Assembly (NCBI RefSeq): GCF_014529985.1
Contig: NZ_JACVMU010000004.1
Coordinates: forward strand, 124,001 to 188,000
Origin: Leucobacter sp. cx-42
GTDB lineage: Bacteria; Actinomycetota; Actinomycetes; Actinomycetales; Microbacteriaceae
DNA: 64,000 bases
Direction of reading: 5' to 3'
Below the pieces are notes generated by a model. It made no database searches and had not been told where the DNA came from. It was given only the letters and a program-made list of their open reading frames with translations. The number at the start of each line of letters is the position of its first letter. Position 1 is the first letter of the stretch. Below, piece after piece: positions 1 through 8,032 of this stretch. The position numbers were made by a program, and so were the translations under genes.

Positions 1-2
1 CC

Positions 3-1478
3 ACTCCCCCGTCAATCGTGATCGGCTACGACGGACGCACCCATTCGGCGCAGTTCGCGCGCGATGCGGCCGAGATCATGGCCGGTGCGGGGATCCGCGT
101 CACCCTCATGCCAGAGGCCGGCCCCACCCCACTCCTCGCGTTCGCTGTACGCCACCTCGGCACCTCGGCCGGCGTCATGGTCACCGCAAGCCACAATCCC
201 CCGCGCGACAACGGCTACAAGGTATACCTCGGTGATGCCGACGATGGCTCGCAGATCATTCCGCCAACCGATGCAGAAATCGGGGCGCGGATCGCAGAAG
301 CCGCCACCCGCCCCCTCGCAGACCTGCCCCGCTCGTCTGAGTACGCCATCGCTGACGCGAGCGTCACCGACGAATACGTCGCGGTCACCGCAACATCGGT
401 AGTCGCTGGGCTCCCCCTCGACGACGACGGAAACATCATCGGCAAGGACGTCAACCTCCGCGTCGCCTACACCGCGATGCACGGCGTCGGCGCAGACATC
501 TCCCGCCGCGTCTTCTCAGCAGCCGGCCTGCCCCTGCCAGTTCCGGTGCCCGAACAAGAGACCCCAGACGGCCGCTTCCCCACCGTCGCCTTCCCGAACC
601 CCGAGGAGCCTGGTGCCCTCGACCTCGCGTTCCGAACTGGTCGCGAGATCCAGGCCAACATCATCATCGCGCACGATCCCGACGCGGATCGCCTCGCCGT
701 CGCACTCCCCTGCGTCATTGACGAGCCGGGCTTCCGTCGCCTCACCGGCAACGAACTCGGCCTGTTGCTCGGCTGGCGCGCAGCCGAACGCGAACTGCAG
801 CGAGCCACCATCGCAGGAGAAGATCCGCGCGGCGCCCTCGCGTGCACGATCGTGTCATCACCGGCGCTCGGTGCGGTCGCTGCCGCCTACGGCCTCGACT
901 ACGTCGAGACCCTCTCTGGCTTCAAGTGGGTATCACGCGTGCCCGGTTTACTCTTCGGTTATGAGGAAGCGCTCGGCTACCTCACCCACCCCGAACACGT
1001 GCACGACAAGGACGGCATCTCGGCCAGCGCCGACATCCTCGCTCTCGCTCGTGAGTGCGCCAGCCGCGGCATCCAGCTGTGGGACATGCTCGACGAGGCC
1101 AGCGCGCGCTTTGGCCACTTTGCGAGCACCCCGATCACGCTGCGGCTCGCATCAATGGCGGCTGCGACTGAGATGTCGGCGCGGATCCGCACCTCGCCGC
1201 CCAGCTGCTTCGGCGACCGCAAGGTCACTCGCGCCCAGGACCTGCTCGAGCCAGGCCTTGCCGAGGTACCCGCGAACGTGCTGCGCTACGACCTCGCCGA
1301 TGGTTCGCGCGTCATGATCCGACCGAGTGGCACCGAGCCGAAGCTCAAGCTGTACCTCGATACGTTCAGCGACATCGGTTCAGGCCCCGACTGTGGACCC
1401 GCCCGGCGAGAGGCTGCCGAAGCCGACCTCGCAGTGCTGGAGACCGATGTGCGGGCGTACCTGGCCGGGCTCGGCTGA
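3..1478 (+). CDS. Phosphohexomutase (phosphoglucomutase/phosphomannomutase), 5' end cut by window
   Basis: The reading frame is open from base 3, and the usual VIGYDGR beginning of the family spans 12-35, so the true start lies upstream; the GTG at 18 is not a likely start. The enzyme interconverts hexose 1- and 6-phosphates in the cytoplasm through a phosphoserine. The catalytic serine sits in TASHNPP (serine codon 189-191), the metal-binding loop reads DPDADR (codons near 676-693), and the C-terminal phosphate-binding loop reads RPSGTEPK near the end. Domains follow in normal order and the C-terminus is complete. Whether it prefers mannose or glucose phosphates cannot be told from sequence alone. 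Confidence 0.93.
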   Translation, partial: TPPSIVIGYDGRTHSAQFARDAAEIMAGAGIRVTLMPEAGPTPLLAFAVRHLGTSAGVMVTASHNPPRDNGYKVYLGDADDGSQIIPPTDAEIGARIAEAATRPLADLPRSSEYAIADASVTDEYVAVTATSVVAGLPLDDDGNIIGKDVNLRVAYTAMHGVGADISRRVFSAAGLPLPVPVPEQETPDGRFPTVAFPNPEEPGALDLAFRTGREIQANIIIAHDPDADRLAVALPCVIDEPGFRRLTGNELGLLLGWRAAERELQRATIAGEDPRGALACTIVSSPALGAVAAAYGLDYVETLSGFKWVSRVPGLLFGYEEALGYLTHPEHVHDKDGISASADILALARECASRGIQLWDMLDEASARFGHFASTPITLRLASMAAATEMSARIRTSPPSCFGDRKVTRAQDLLEPGLAEVPANVLRYDLADGSRVMIRPSGTEPKLKLYLDTFSDIGSGPDCGPARREAAEADLAVLETDVRAYLAGLG

Positions 1479-1480
1479 TT

Positions 1481-1510
1481 TTTGAGCTGGGCTTTGAGCT
1501 GGGCTTTGAG
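1481..1510. repeat. 12-bp direct repeat, 2.5 copies
   Basis: The unit TTTGAGCTGGGC occurs at 1481-1492 and 1493-1504, followed by half a unit at 1505-1510. It starts two bases after the phosphohexomutase stop codon. No function can be assigned. Confidence 0.85.
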
Positions 1511-1527
1511 CCTGCGTATTGAAAAGC

Positions 1528-1571
1528 AGCTTCGGTAAGACTAAATCAGCGACTTTCACCATACCGAAGCT
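1528..1571. repeat. Hairpin H1 of a repeated hairpin family
   Basis: A perfect 10-bp stem, AGCTTCGGTA paired with TACCGAAGCT (1528-1537 with 1562-1571), encloses a 24-nt loop starting AGACTAAATCAG. Two hairpins in the gap at 37712-38270 have different stems but similar loops. It lies 50 bases after the phosphohexomutase stop and could also act as a terminator, although no T-tract follows. Confidence 0.6.
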
Positions 1572-1654
1572 CGATTCACTACCGTAGGCAACTTGGTGGT
1601 CCGCCCCTCAGTGAAAATCCCAGGCAGCTAGATACTGCAACGCAACCAGCCCCA

Positions 1655-1761
1655 GGCAAGGGCGAGCGAATGCTCGCCCGCGGCAGCACCTCAAGCTGCC
1701 ATAGCCTTTAGCCGCAGTTCTGATGAGCGCTGCCGCGGTTGCCCCGTGGGGCAACCTTGCC
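1655..1761. repeat. 107-bp structured element, copy 1 (four-way junction model)
   Basis: GGCAA (1655-1659) can pair with TTGCC (1757-1761), and GCGGCAGC (1680-1687) with GCTGCCGC (1729-1736). Between these sit two side hairpins: GGGCGAGC/GCTCGCCC with loop GAAT (1660-1679) and GGTTGCCCC/GGGGCAACC with loop GT (1737-1756). The result is a cloverleaf with a 41-nt apical segment. The second copy, 38021-38127, has the same length and the same junction sequences but different side stems. It may be a structured RNA or a cruciform-forming repeat. No gene is encoded in it. Confidence 0.6.
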
Positions 1762-1840
1762 ATTGGTTGGTGGCCTCACTGGCACCACACAGTTTCGCGG
1801 CTAGTTGGCAATTTGTGCCTCCTATCAACCAAATTCATTT

Positions 1841-1920
1841 GCCGTAGATCTGTAATCGACCGTAGATATGCTGTTTGCGCTCGTTTTCAGCATATGGTTG
1901 GCAAATCGCATATGTACGAC
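1841..1920. repeat. 80-bp palindromic element, copy 1
   Basis: Aligned without gaps to 37818-37897, it matches at 54 of 80 positions, including the 10-mer CGTAGATATG at the same offset (1861-1870). Its ends are an imperfect inverted repeat (1841-1852 with 1909-1920, 9 of 12). A second copy of the left-arm motif at 1860-1871 gives an internal direct repeat. Confidence 0.6.
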
Positions 1921-1925
1921 AAGCC

Positions 1926-1965
1926 GACCCAGTGACCCGGTGACCCAGTGACCCAGTGACCCAAT
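1926..1965. repeat. 8-bp tandem repeat, five copies
   Basis: The unit GACCCAGT occurs five times head to tail, with one variant base in copy 2 and one in copy 5. It lies between the 80-bp palindromic element and the GNAT gene. Tandem repeats this close to a start codon can vary in copy number and so alter promoter spacing, but nothing here shows that they do. Confidence 0.85.
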
Positions 1966-2020
1966 GTGATGCTGCTGATAACGTGGGCATTCCCACGCTT
2001 TGAGACCATCGGAGGCGCTC

Positions 2021-2464
2021 ATGATCGTTGATCTTGCAGGTGTAGACGACCCACGCTGGCAGAGCGCTCTACCGGTGCTCCGAGAGCTCCGCCCCAATCT
2101 GACAGATGAGCTGTTCCAGCAGGTCATCGAAGAGGGCACACCGCAGGGGCTCCGCTTCACTGCGGTGTTTGACGGCGACGATGACAGTGCCGACTGCGTG
2201 GCGGTTGCCGGATGGCGTGTGGTCGCAAGCTCGGGAGTCGGTCGCAAATTGTACGTCGACGACCTTTCCACCGCGGCGGCTGCTCGCTCGCGCGGCTTCG
2301 GCTCAGAAATCCTCTCCCACCTCAAAGATCGGGCGCGCGAGCTGGGTTGCTCCGTGCTCATGCTCGACTCCGGCGTCCAGCGTTTCAGTGCGCACCGCTT
2401 CTACCTGCGCGAGCGAATGGAGATTCGTGCACACCAGTTCCGGATGGATATCGAGTCCGCGTAG
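2021..2464 (+). CDS. GNAT family N-acetyltransferase
   Basis: A 147-residue single-domain acetyltransferase. The acetyl-CoA-binding A motif is recognisable in the stretch from YVDDL through RSRGFGSEILSHL, and the family pattern of RFYLRERM after a histidine near the end fits the GNAT fold. The ATG at 2021 was chosen because GGAGG lies at 2011-2015; an upstream TTG in frame is unlikely. A 6-bp hairpin (1982-1997) precedes the ribosome binding site. The gene converges on the cytochrome biogenesis operon, with a shared terminator between them. The substrate is unknown. Confidence 0.85.
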   Translation: MIVDLAGVDDPRWQSALPVLRELRPNLTDELFQQVIEEGTPQGLRFTAVFDGDDDSADCVAVAGWRVVASSGVGRKLYVDDLSTAAAARSRGFGSEILSHLKDRARELGCSVLMLDSGVQRFSAHRFYLRERMEIRAHQFRMDIESA

Positions 2465-2500
2465 GGGGCGGATCCGCCAAACTCGCACACCTCAGTCATA

Positions 2501-2539
2501 CAGAAAGCGCCCCACCTCCAGGAGGTGGGGCGCTTTCTG
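2501..2539. terminator. Bidirectional terminator
   Basis: A 19-bp perfect inverted repeat (2501-2519 with 2521-2539) with an AGAAAG/CTTTCT base, so T-rich tails arise on both strands. It separates the convergent GNAT and ResB genes. Confidence 0.9.
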
Positions 2540-2558
2540 TTGCAGCGGATGAGGCTCG

Positions 2559-4352
2559 TTACAGCGCCTCGCGGTGCTGATCGCGCAGGTCGCTGACCGC
2601 GCGGTCGAGCGAGGGATCATCGCCACGGGCGAGGCCCGCGTACTGCAGCGTGATTCCCTCGTCACCGATGATCGCCTTGACCCACACGCGACGGCGGGGA
2701 ACGAAGAGCGACCAGATGAGGCCACCGAGGGCCGCAACAGCGAAGATGAGGATCCAGATCTGTGCCGGGTTCTGCATGACGTCAAACGACGCATACCGCG
2801 GCGTCGCCGTGAGCTCGATCGTGCCGAGGCCGTCCGGCAGGTCAACCGTGTCACCAGGGGTCAGGCGCAGCGAAGGCACGTCGATGGCACGACCGGTGAG
2901 CTGCTCCATGTTGGTGGTGTCGAGCGAGTAGACGGACTGCGGAATACCGGCATCCACACCGAGATCACCAACGAAGGCATCAAGCGTGAGCACGGGATTC
3001 AGCAGATCGGGGTAGTTCGAGGTGAATGCACCACTCGAGTTCTCGGTCTGGGTCGGGTAGAAGAACCCGCGCAGGCCGAGCTGGGTGGGCTCACCGTTCT
3101 CGTCGGTCAGACCGTGCATGACCTTGACGACGCCAAGCGACGTGAGGTTCGTGTCCTGCGGAATGAACGGCATGGACTCCTGGTACACGACCTCACCCGC
3201 GGTATTGCGAATCACAATCGTCGGCGCGTAGCCGTTTGCGATGAGGTAGATCGGCGAACCGTGCACGCGCAGCGGGTGGTTCACGCGAATTACTTCTTCG
3301 CTCTCATCCGTGCCGTCAGGCGAGATGAGCGTGGTCTTGGCGCGGTACTCCTTGACCTGGCCAATCGCTTCAACGTTGGGGTCGTCGGGCTCGATGTAGT
3401 CGATCTCGAGGTCATCGAGGCGCAGACCGAAGGGCTCAAGGCTCTCGTCATCGAAGCTGTTGCCCGAGTTCACGGTGTCGTAGTCGATGAGCTGGTTGAC
3501 GAGCGTCTCGCCCTCAACAAGCACCTTCTGACCGTTGAACGTCAGTGCGCCACCGATCGCGACGCTGACAAGCACGCCAACGAGGCCGGTGTGGAAGATG
3601 AGGTTGCCAGTTTCACGCAGGTAGCCTCGCTCTGCCGAAACCGAGATCCAAGCCGGGCGCTTACCGACGGCTTCGCCGCCCTGGCGCTCGACGCGGTAGC
3701 GCTGCTTCTTCAGCATTCCCGACGCGAGTTCGATCGCCTGCTCTGCGAACTCGCGCTTCTCAGCGTCGCTCGCCTCAGGGTTCGTCACCACGGTCTCGCT
3801 AAAGCCAGCCATGCGGTTCAGACGCGCAGGAGTCTTCGGCGGGGTGCCGCGCCATGCGCGCCAGTGCGCACCAATGCGCGGCAGAATGCAGCCGATCAGC
3901 GAGATGAAGAGCAGCAGGTAGATCGCCGAGAACCAGACCGAGCTGTAGACGTCAAACGCCTGGATCGGGAAGGCGTCGAGGACCTTGAAGAGCTTGGGAT
4001 GATCCGCCTCATACTGCAGCACACCGTTGGGGTCGGCACCGCGCTGCGGCACGAGCGAGCCAGGGATCGCGGCGACCGCGAGCAGCAGCAGGAGCACGAG
4101 CGCGACGCGCATGCTCGTGAGCTGGCGCCAGAACCAGCGGAACCAGCCCTTGATGCCGAGCTCCGGCTGGTTGATGGGGGCAGCACCGCCGCTGCCGTCT
4201 TCGTAGTCGTCGGGACGACCGGAGAAGCGGCGCTTCGGAGCCTGCTTGGCAGTGTCAGCGGCAGCCGCATTCTCGCTGGCTTCGGCAGCCTGGCCGCCAA
4301 CAGCCTCGCCAGCTGCGTCGGTTGGCTCAATGGGGTCAGAGGATCGTGCCAA
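2559..4352 (-). CDS. resB: Cytochrome c biogenesis protein ResB (Ccs1)
   Basis: ResB and its partner ResC carry haem across the membrane and attach it to apocytochrome c (System II). The protein has 597 residues: an acidic, alanine-rich N-terminal region of about 70 residues, a membrane helix near 82-101 followed by PGSLVPQRG, a second near 140-160, one near 255-275, a large extracytoplasmic part and a last helix near residue 545. It overlaps the ccdA end by 17 bases and ends the operon. The expected next gene, resC/ccsB, is missing: a strong terminator follows at once. Confidence 0.93.
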   Translation of the reverse strand: MARSSDPIEPTDAAGEAVGGQAAEASENAAAADTAKQAPKRRFSGRPDDYEDGSGGAAPINQPELGIKGWFRWFWRQLTSMRVALVLLLLLAVAAIPGSLVPQRGADPNGVLQYEADHPKLFKVLDAFPIQAFDVYSSVWFSAIYLLLFISLIGCILPRIGAHWRAWRGTPPKTPARLNRMAGFSETVVTNPEASDAEKREFAEQAIELASGMLKKQRYRVERQGGEAVGKRPAWISVSAERGYLRETGNLIFHTGLVGVLVSVAIGGALTFNGQKVLVEGETLVNQLIDYDTVNSGNSFDDESLEPFGLRLDDLEIDYIEPDDPNVEAIGQVKEYRAKTTLISPDGTDESEEVIRVNHPLRVHGSPIYLIANGYAPTIVIRNTAGEVVYQESMPFIPQDTNLTSLGVVKVMHGLTDENGEPTQLGLRGFFYPTQTENSSGAFTSNYPDLLNPVLTLDAFVGDLGVDAGIPQSVYSLDTTNMEQLTGRAIDVPSLRLTPGDTVDLPDGLGTIELTATPRYASFDVMQNPAQIWILIFAVAALGGLIWSLFVPRRRVWVKAIIGDEGITLQYAGLARGDDPSLDRAVSDLRDQHREAL

Positions 4353-5106
4353 AGTCGCCGATCACCGCCTGCATTGCGAACATCATCTTGCTCCAGAGTC
4401 CGGTCACCATGAGGAGACCGATGAGGATCAGCAGGGCTCCGCCGATCAGGTTAACGACACGAATGTGGCGCTTAAAGAACGTCATGGTCTGGGTCATCCA
4501 ACCGAAGCCGAACGATGCCAGCACGAAGGGGACACCGAGTCCGATGCAGTAGAACAGCGCGAGCACGGTCGCGCGACCGACCGAGCCGGACTGCGCGGCG
4601 AGCGTCATCACGACGCCGAGTGTCGGGCCCATGCACGGCGCCCAACCGATTGCGAAGACGATGCCGAGCACGGGTGCGCCTGCGAGGCCAACACGCGGCT
4701 TGAGCTTCAGCTGCTTCTTGTTCTGCAGTTTCGAGAACGCACCCATGAACACGAGGCCCATGACGATCACGACCAGACCCATCACCTGAATGATGATGTC
4801 TTGGTAGTCCCACAGCCAGAATCCAATCGCGCCGGCTGCCACGTTAATAAGCAGGAAAACGAGCGTAAATCCGGCAATGAACAGCAGCGAGCCGATGATC
4901 ATTCGGCGCCGTTCTACCTTCTGTGCTGAGGCTGGGTTGGCAGCGGCGGCGGATCCGCCACTCCCTGCGACGCCAGACACGTACGCGAGGTATCCGGGAA
5001 TCAGCGGCAGCACGCAGGGTGACAGGAACGACACCAGACCCGCGAGGAGCGCGATCAGCGATGCGACGAGCAGCTGCCCGTCAGCGACAAGATCCTGCAG
5101 TCCCAC
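4336..5106 (-). CDS. ccdA: Cytochrome c biogenesis protein CcdA
   Basis: A 256-residue membrane protein of the CcdA/DsbD family. It passes electrons from cytoplasmic thioredoxin to extracytoplasmic thioredoxin-like proteins, which keep apocytochrome c cysteines reduced. The paired family cysteines are visible in SPCVLPLIPGY (near residue 30) and APCMGP (near 160). About six hydrophobic segments are seen. The start is a GTG three bases after the tlpA-like stop codon, so the two genes are probably translated together. Confidence 0.95.
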   Translation of the reverse strand: MGLQDLVADGQLLVASLIALLAGLVSFLSPCVLPLIPGYLAYVSGVAGSGGSAAAANPASAQKVERRRMIIGSLLFIAGFTLVFLLINVAAGAIGFWLWDYQDIIIQVMGLVVIVMGLVFMGAFSKLQNKKQLKLKPRVGLAGAPVLGIVFAIGWAPCMGPTLGVVMTLAAQSGSVGRATVLALFYCIGLGVPFVLASFGFGWMTQTMTFFKRHIRVVNLIGGALLILIGLLMVTGLWSKMMFAMQAVIGDFGTIL

Positions 5107-5109
5107 GGC

Positions 5110-5736
5110 TTACGACTTGGCTTCGGCAGACGACTCGTCGAGCGTCTCCTGGATGAGCGTGCGCAGCTGTGATTCACCAGCGAGCTGGCCGATCACGCGG
5201 TGGGCGACGCGGCCCTCACGGTCGAGGATGAGCGTGGTCGGAACCGCGTTCAGCGGGACCTGGCCAGCGAACGCGCGCTGCACCTCACGGCCGCCGGCGT
5301 TGTCCATGATCGACGGGTAGTCAATCTTGAACTGCTTCGCGAACTGCTCAGCCTGTGCAACCTGATCGCGGGTGTTCACGCCAACGAACTGCACGTCGTC
5401 GTCTGCGAATTCTTCGTGTGCTGCGACGAGATCGGGAGCTTCCGCACGGCAGGGCGCACAGCCCGCGTACCAGAAGTTCACGACGGTCACATGGCCGGCA
5501 ATGTCTGCGTTGCTGAGGGTGCTGCCGTCTTCGACGGTGCCCTCGAACACGACAGGCTCGGTGCGCTCAGCGGCAGGGATCGAGGTCGACGAACCGTCGC
5601 CAGATACGTAGCCCTTGTCGCCACCCTCGTTCCACTGGTCGGAAAGGTTGCTGCCGCCGCTGCAGCCAGCGAGACCAAGCGCAGCCACAAGGGTTGCGCC
5701 GACCAGCATTGACCGAACACCAAAGCGAGAACTCAC
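5110..5736 (-). CDS. TlpA/ResA-like thioredoxin lipoprotein
   Basis: A 208-residue lipoprotein with signal sequence and lipobox LAGC at about residues 21-24. The thioredoxin domain carries the active site WYAGCAPCR (CxPC type) and a cis-proline region at VPTTLILD. It is predicted to reduce apocytochrome c cysteines outside the membrane, taking electrons from CcdA encoded just downstream. Its start overlaps the stop of the histidine phosphatase gene by four bases. Confidence 0.93.
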   Translation of the reverse strand: MSSRFGVRSMLVGATLVAALGLAGCSGGSNLSDQWNEGGDKGYVSGDGSSTSIPAAERTEPVVFEGTVEDGSTLSNADIAGHVTVVNFWYAGCAPCRAEAPDLVAAHEEFADDDVQFVGVNTRDQVAQAEQFAKQFKIDYPSIMDNAGGREVQRAFAGQVPLNAVPTTLILDREGRVAHRVIGQLAGESQLRTLIQETLDESSAEAKS

Positions 5737-6386
5737 ACTGCACCTACATCAATCGCATCGTCAACGAGACCAGCCGCGGGGTTGCGGTAGTCCACCTCGA
5801 ACCAGCGCTCGCCGCGCTTTTCGAACGTCGTGATGCTGGAGAGGTCACACCGGCGCTTCGCCGGGTTGTGTGGCAGCGGCTTCCCGACGATGTCGAGGTG
5901 TGCCATCCAGATGGGCGACTGGTGCGACACCATGACGATGTCGCCGCCGCGCGTGGTCTCCCACGCCTCGTCCATTGCCTCACGAACACGTGCCGCAACA
6001 TCGCGGTACGGCTCGCCCCAGCTCGGGCGCATGGGATTCCAGAACTTATACCAGTAGCGGGGCTTCTTAAACGCCGCGTCGGGTCCGTTATTCACCATGC
6101 CCTCGAAGAAGTTCGTGGGTTCGATGATGCGTGGCTCGGTCTGGATCTCCAGGCTGAACACGCTCGAAATAGGTCGCGCTGACTGCTGCGCGCGCTCAAG
6201 CGGCGATGCAAACAGCTTTGCGATCTTGCGGTCACTGCCCGCGAGTTCAAGGGCCGCCGCTTCAGCCATCTCATGGCCTCGCTCAGACAGTCGGAACCCG
6301 GGGATACGGCCGTACAGCACCTTGTCGGGGTTATGAACCTCGCCATGGCGCACCAAATGCAGGAGTTTGTCGCTCACGTCCCTCAT
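5733..6386 (-). CDS. Histidine phosphatase family protein
   Basis: A phosphoglycerate-mutase-like phosphatase with the N-terminal catalytic motif LVRHGEVHNP and a later histidine in VSHQSPI. It is the first gene of the cytochrome c biogenesis cluster, the place a similar gene holds in Mycobacterium; its link to cytochrome assembly is unproven. The ATG at 6386 was chosen. A GTG three codons in (6377), giving a start like MSDKLLHLV, is equally possible, and an upstream GTG at 6434 would add a non-conserved arginine-rich stretch. Confidence 0.85.
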   Translation of the reverse strand: MRDVSDKLLHLVRHGEVHNPDKVLYGRIPGFRLSERGHEMAEAAALELAGSDRKIAKLFASPLERAQQSARPISSVFSLEIQTEPRIIEPTNFFEGMVNNGPDAAFKKPRYWYKFWNPMRPSWGEPYRDVAARVREAMDEAWETTRGGDIVMVSHQSPIWMAHLDIVGKPLPHNPAKRRCDLSSITTFEKRGERWFEVDYRNPAAGLVDDAIDVGAV

Positions 6387-6440
6387 TCTACGTTCAGCAC
6401 GCCTGAGAGTTCCCGCGATGTTTCGTGGGAACACAGCAAA

Positions 6441-6470
6441 GCGCCCCGTACCGAGTGCAGTACGGGGCGC
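6441..6470 (-). terminator. Terminator after the GNAT-LLM-ABC operon
   Basis: An 11-bp perfect stem (6441-6451 with 6460-6470) with an 8-nt loop. On the minus strand it is followed by a short T-rich run. It lies six bases beyond the stop codon of the minus-strand acetyltransferase gene. Confidence 0.8.
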
Positions 6471-6476
6471 GGATCG

Positions 6477-6986
6477 TTACACCGCCTTGACGTACGTCAG
6501 CAAATGGAACTGGTGCTCACCGCCGAGCCAAAGGCCATCACGATCCCTGTCACGCTCGAAACCGAGCGATTCATAGAGCTGGTGTGCACCGCTCATGTGG
6601 GGTGCCGTCTTGAGGAAGATCGCACGCCAACCCTGCTCAGCAGTGTGCTGTTCAACGAAGCGCATGAGCTGCGCGCCGACGCCCTGCCGGCGTACCGCCG
6701 ACGAGACAGCAAGCAGGCGCAAATCGAGTTCGTCTGCCCGAACGTCCTCGTGCAGCGACGGGCCGTCGAGGCGCCGCGTCGTAATGCTGCCGACGGGCGC
6801 CTCGCTGCCAGGTAGGAACGCGAGCCAAACGTCGAACTCCTTCGCGCGGTTGCGCGCGAAGTGCATGCTGTTCGGATCCGCGTCCTCATCTTGCGCGCCG
6901 TAATCGTGCGCGTACGCGGCGTCGACGAGTGTATCTACGGCCGCGAAATCTGCTGGCTCAGCGAGCCGCACCTGGATCTCGGTCAC
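6477..6986 (-). CDS. GNAT N-acetyltransferase, last gene of the LLM/ABC operon
   Basis: A 169-residue GNAT protein. The acetyl-CoA site is read in LRLLAVSSAVRRQGVGAQLM and the C-terminal motif in HQLYESLGFERD. The GTG at 6986 overlaps the stop of the upstream flavoenzyme gene as GTGA. That tight coupling suggests it acts on the imported substrate or on the flavoenzyme product. In the Bacillus subtilis S-alkylcysteine salvage operon an N-acetyltransferase (SnaA) also stands with LLM monooxygenases and an amino acid ABC transporter; the same role here is inference. Confidence 0.87.
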   Translation of the reverse strand: MTEIQVRLAEPADFAAVDTLVDAAYAHDYGAQDEDADPNSMHFARNRAKEFDVWLAFLPGSEAPVGSITTRRLDGPSLHEDVRADELDLRLLAVSSAVRRQGVGAQLMRFVEQHTAEQGWRAIFLKTAPHMSGAHQLYESLGFERDRDRDGLWLGGEHQFHLLTYVKAV

Positions 6987-8011
6987 GCGGCGGGCGTCCA
7001 ACCGAGCGCGGGGCCGATTTCGGTCGCGAGGACGTGGAGGATGTGCTTCCAATCTTCGAGTTCGAACTCGAAGGGCAGCTCGAAGATGTAGTCGTCAGCT
7101 GCCTGGAATGCGACGTCGTTGCGAATGAACTCGACGATCTCCTCGGCCGTGCCGACAACGTCGGGAGCAATGATCGTTGCCTTGCCGTGGATCTTCTCCG
7201 TGCGGGGCAGGCGGCCAGCAGCGTACGCCTCGTACTTCTCGACCTGCTCGGGGGTAGCTCCCGAGGTTGGCACGAGGACGCGGGCGACCGATGCGCGTGC
7301 CGCGTCACCAGCGGGGTGCTTTGCACGGAAGGCAGCGATCTGGTTGCGCTGGACCTCGCCGAAGTCACGCACGCCGTTCTCAGTCGACGAGATGTTGCTG
7401 ATGAGCCAGTTCAGGCCGGCCTCGCCTGCCCACTCTGCTGAGCGGAGCGATCCGCCGCCGTACCAGAGGCGGTCCGAAAGACCGGCCGAGTGCGGCTCAA
7501 CGCGCTCGGAATCGAAGTCTCCCCCAATGCCGTTGTACTCCGGGACCTCGCGCACGGGATCGCCGGCGAGCAAGCCGCGCAGGCGCTCGATGCGGCCGTA
7601 GCCGTAGTCCTCCTCGCGCCAACCGGTGTCGTAAACCGTGTCATTGACGGTGTCGTCGCCGTAGCCGGGACCGTGCACGCTCAGGCCAGCAAGCACGCGG
7701 CCGCCGGCGAGCACGTCTGCGGTGCCGAGATCTTCAGCGAGACGGAACGGGTTCTCGTAGCCAACTGGGATGACCGCGCTACCAAGGCCGATGCGCTCGG
7801 TCGCCTGCGACAACGCACCGAACAGGACGGCCGGCGACGGCAGGCCGTACTGCATGTGGCGCGTGCGCAGCCAGCCGCTGTCGAGGCCAAGTTCCTCGGC
7901 GTACTGGAAGAGCTCGATCGCTTCATCCAGGCCCTTGCGCGGTGAATCGCGGTCGAACGGCGCGAGATGGATGAAGCCGAGGCTGCGGATCGGGCGGGGA
8001 GTCTGAGTCAT
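6983..8011 (-). CDS. LLM class flavin-dependent oxidoreductase
   Basis: A 342-residue bacterial-luciferase-like protein (F420 or FMN dependent TIM barrel). Family features include the early GFIHLAPFD strand, LGSAVIPVGYENPFRLAEDLGTADVLAGGR, where the cofactor-binding strands lie, and the late WYGGGSLRSAEWAGEAGLNWL segment. It sits directly downstream of an amino acid ABC transporter and upstream of an acetyltransferase, as do the CmoO-type monooxygenases of sulfur-compound salvage. Substrate and cofactor are not proven by the sequence. Confidence 0.88.
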   Translation of the reverse strand: MTQTPRPIRSLGFIHLAPFDRDSPRKGLDEAIELFQYAEELGLDSGWLRTRHMQYGLPSPAVLFGALSQATERIGLGSAVIPVGYENPFRLAEDLGTADVLAGGRVLAGLSVHGPGYGDDTVNDTVYDTGWREEDYGYGRIERLRGLLAGDPVREVPEYNGIGGDFDSERVEPHSAGLSDRLWYGGGSLRSAEWAGEAGLNWLISNISSTENGVRDFGEVQRNQIAAFRAKHPAGDAARASVARVLVPTSGATPEQVEKYEAYAAGRLPRTEKIHGKATIIAPDVVGTAEEIVEFIRNDVAFQAADDYIFELPFEFELEDWKHILHVLATEIGPALGWTPAA

Positions 8012-8032
8012 GAGTGAGTCCTAAGTCTGAAG

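Larger units (their letters stand above)
1479..2020. other. Gene-poor gap with structured repeats
   Basis: No convincing gene lies in these 542 bases, which are visibly less GC-rich than their neighbours. In order they hold a 12-bp tandem repeat (1481-1510), a hairpin (1528-1571), a 107-bp element able to form a four-way junction (1655-1761), an 80-bp imperfect palindrome (1841-1920), an 8-bp tandem repeat (1926-1965) and a small hairpin just before the next gene (1982-1997). Three of these have relatives in the gap at 37712-38270. A 70-codon frame at 1723-1935 runs through the palindromes and has no ribosome binding site. Confidence 0.7.

Noticed and set aside
1655..1761. Integron attC site or tRNA-like cloverleaf
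   Set aside because: The junction element lacks the attC core sites and has no anticodon arm, T-loop or CCA-type acceptor; no integrase or tRNA features are near.
1723..1935. 70-codon open frame in the first gap
   Set aside because: It crosses the hairpins and the 80-bp palindromic element, has no ribosome binding site and no similarity I can recognise.
2574..4412. 612-codon open frame on the plus strand
   Set aside because: It is antisense to resB, arginine-rich with no domain, and starts inside the gene end; it results from high-GC third positions.
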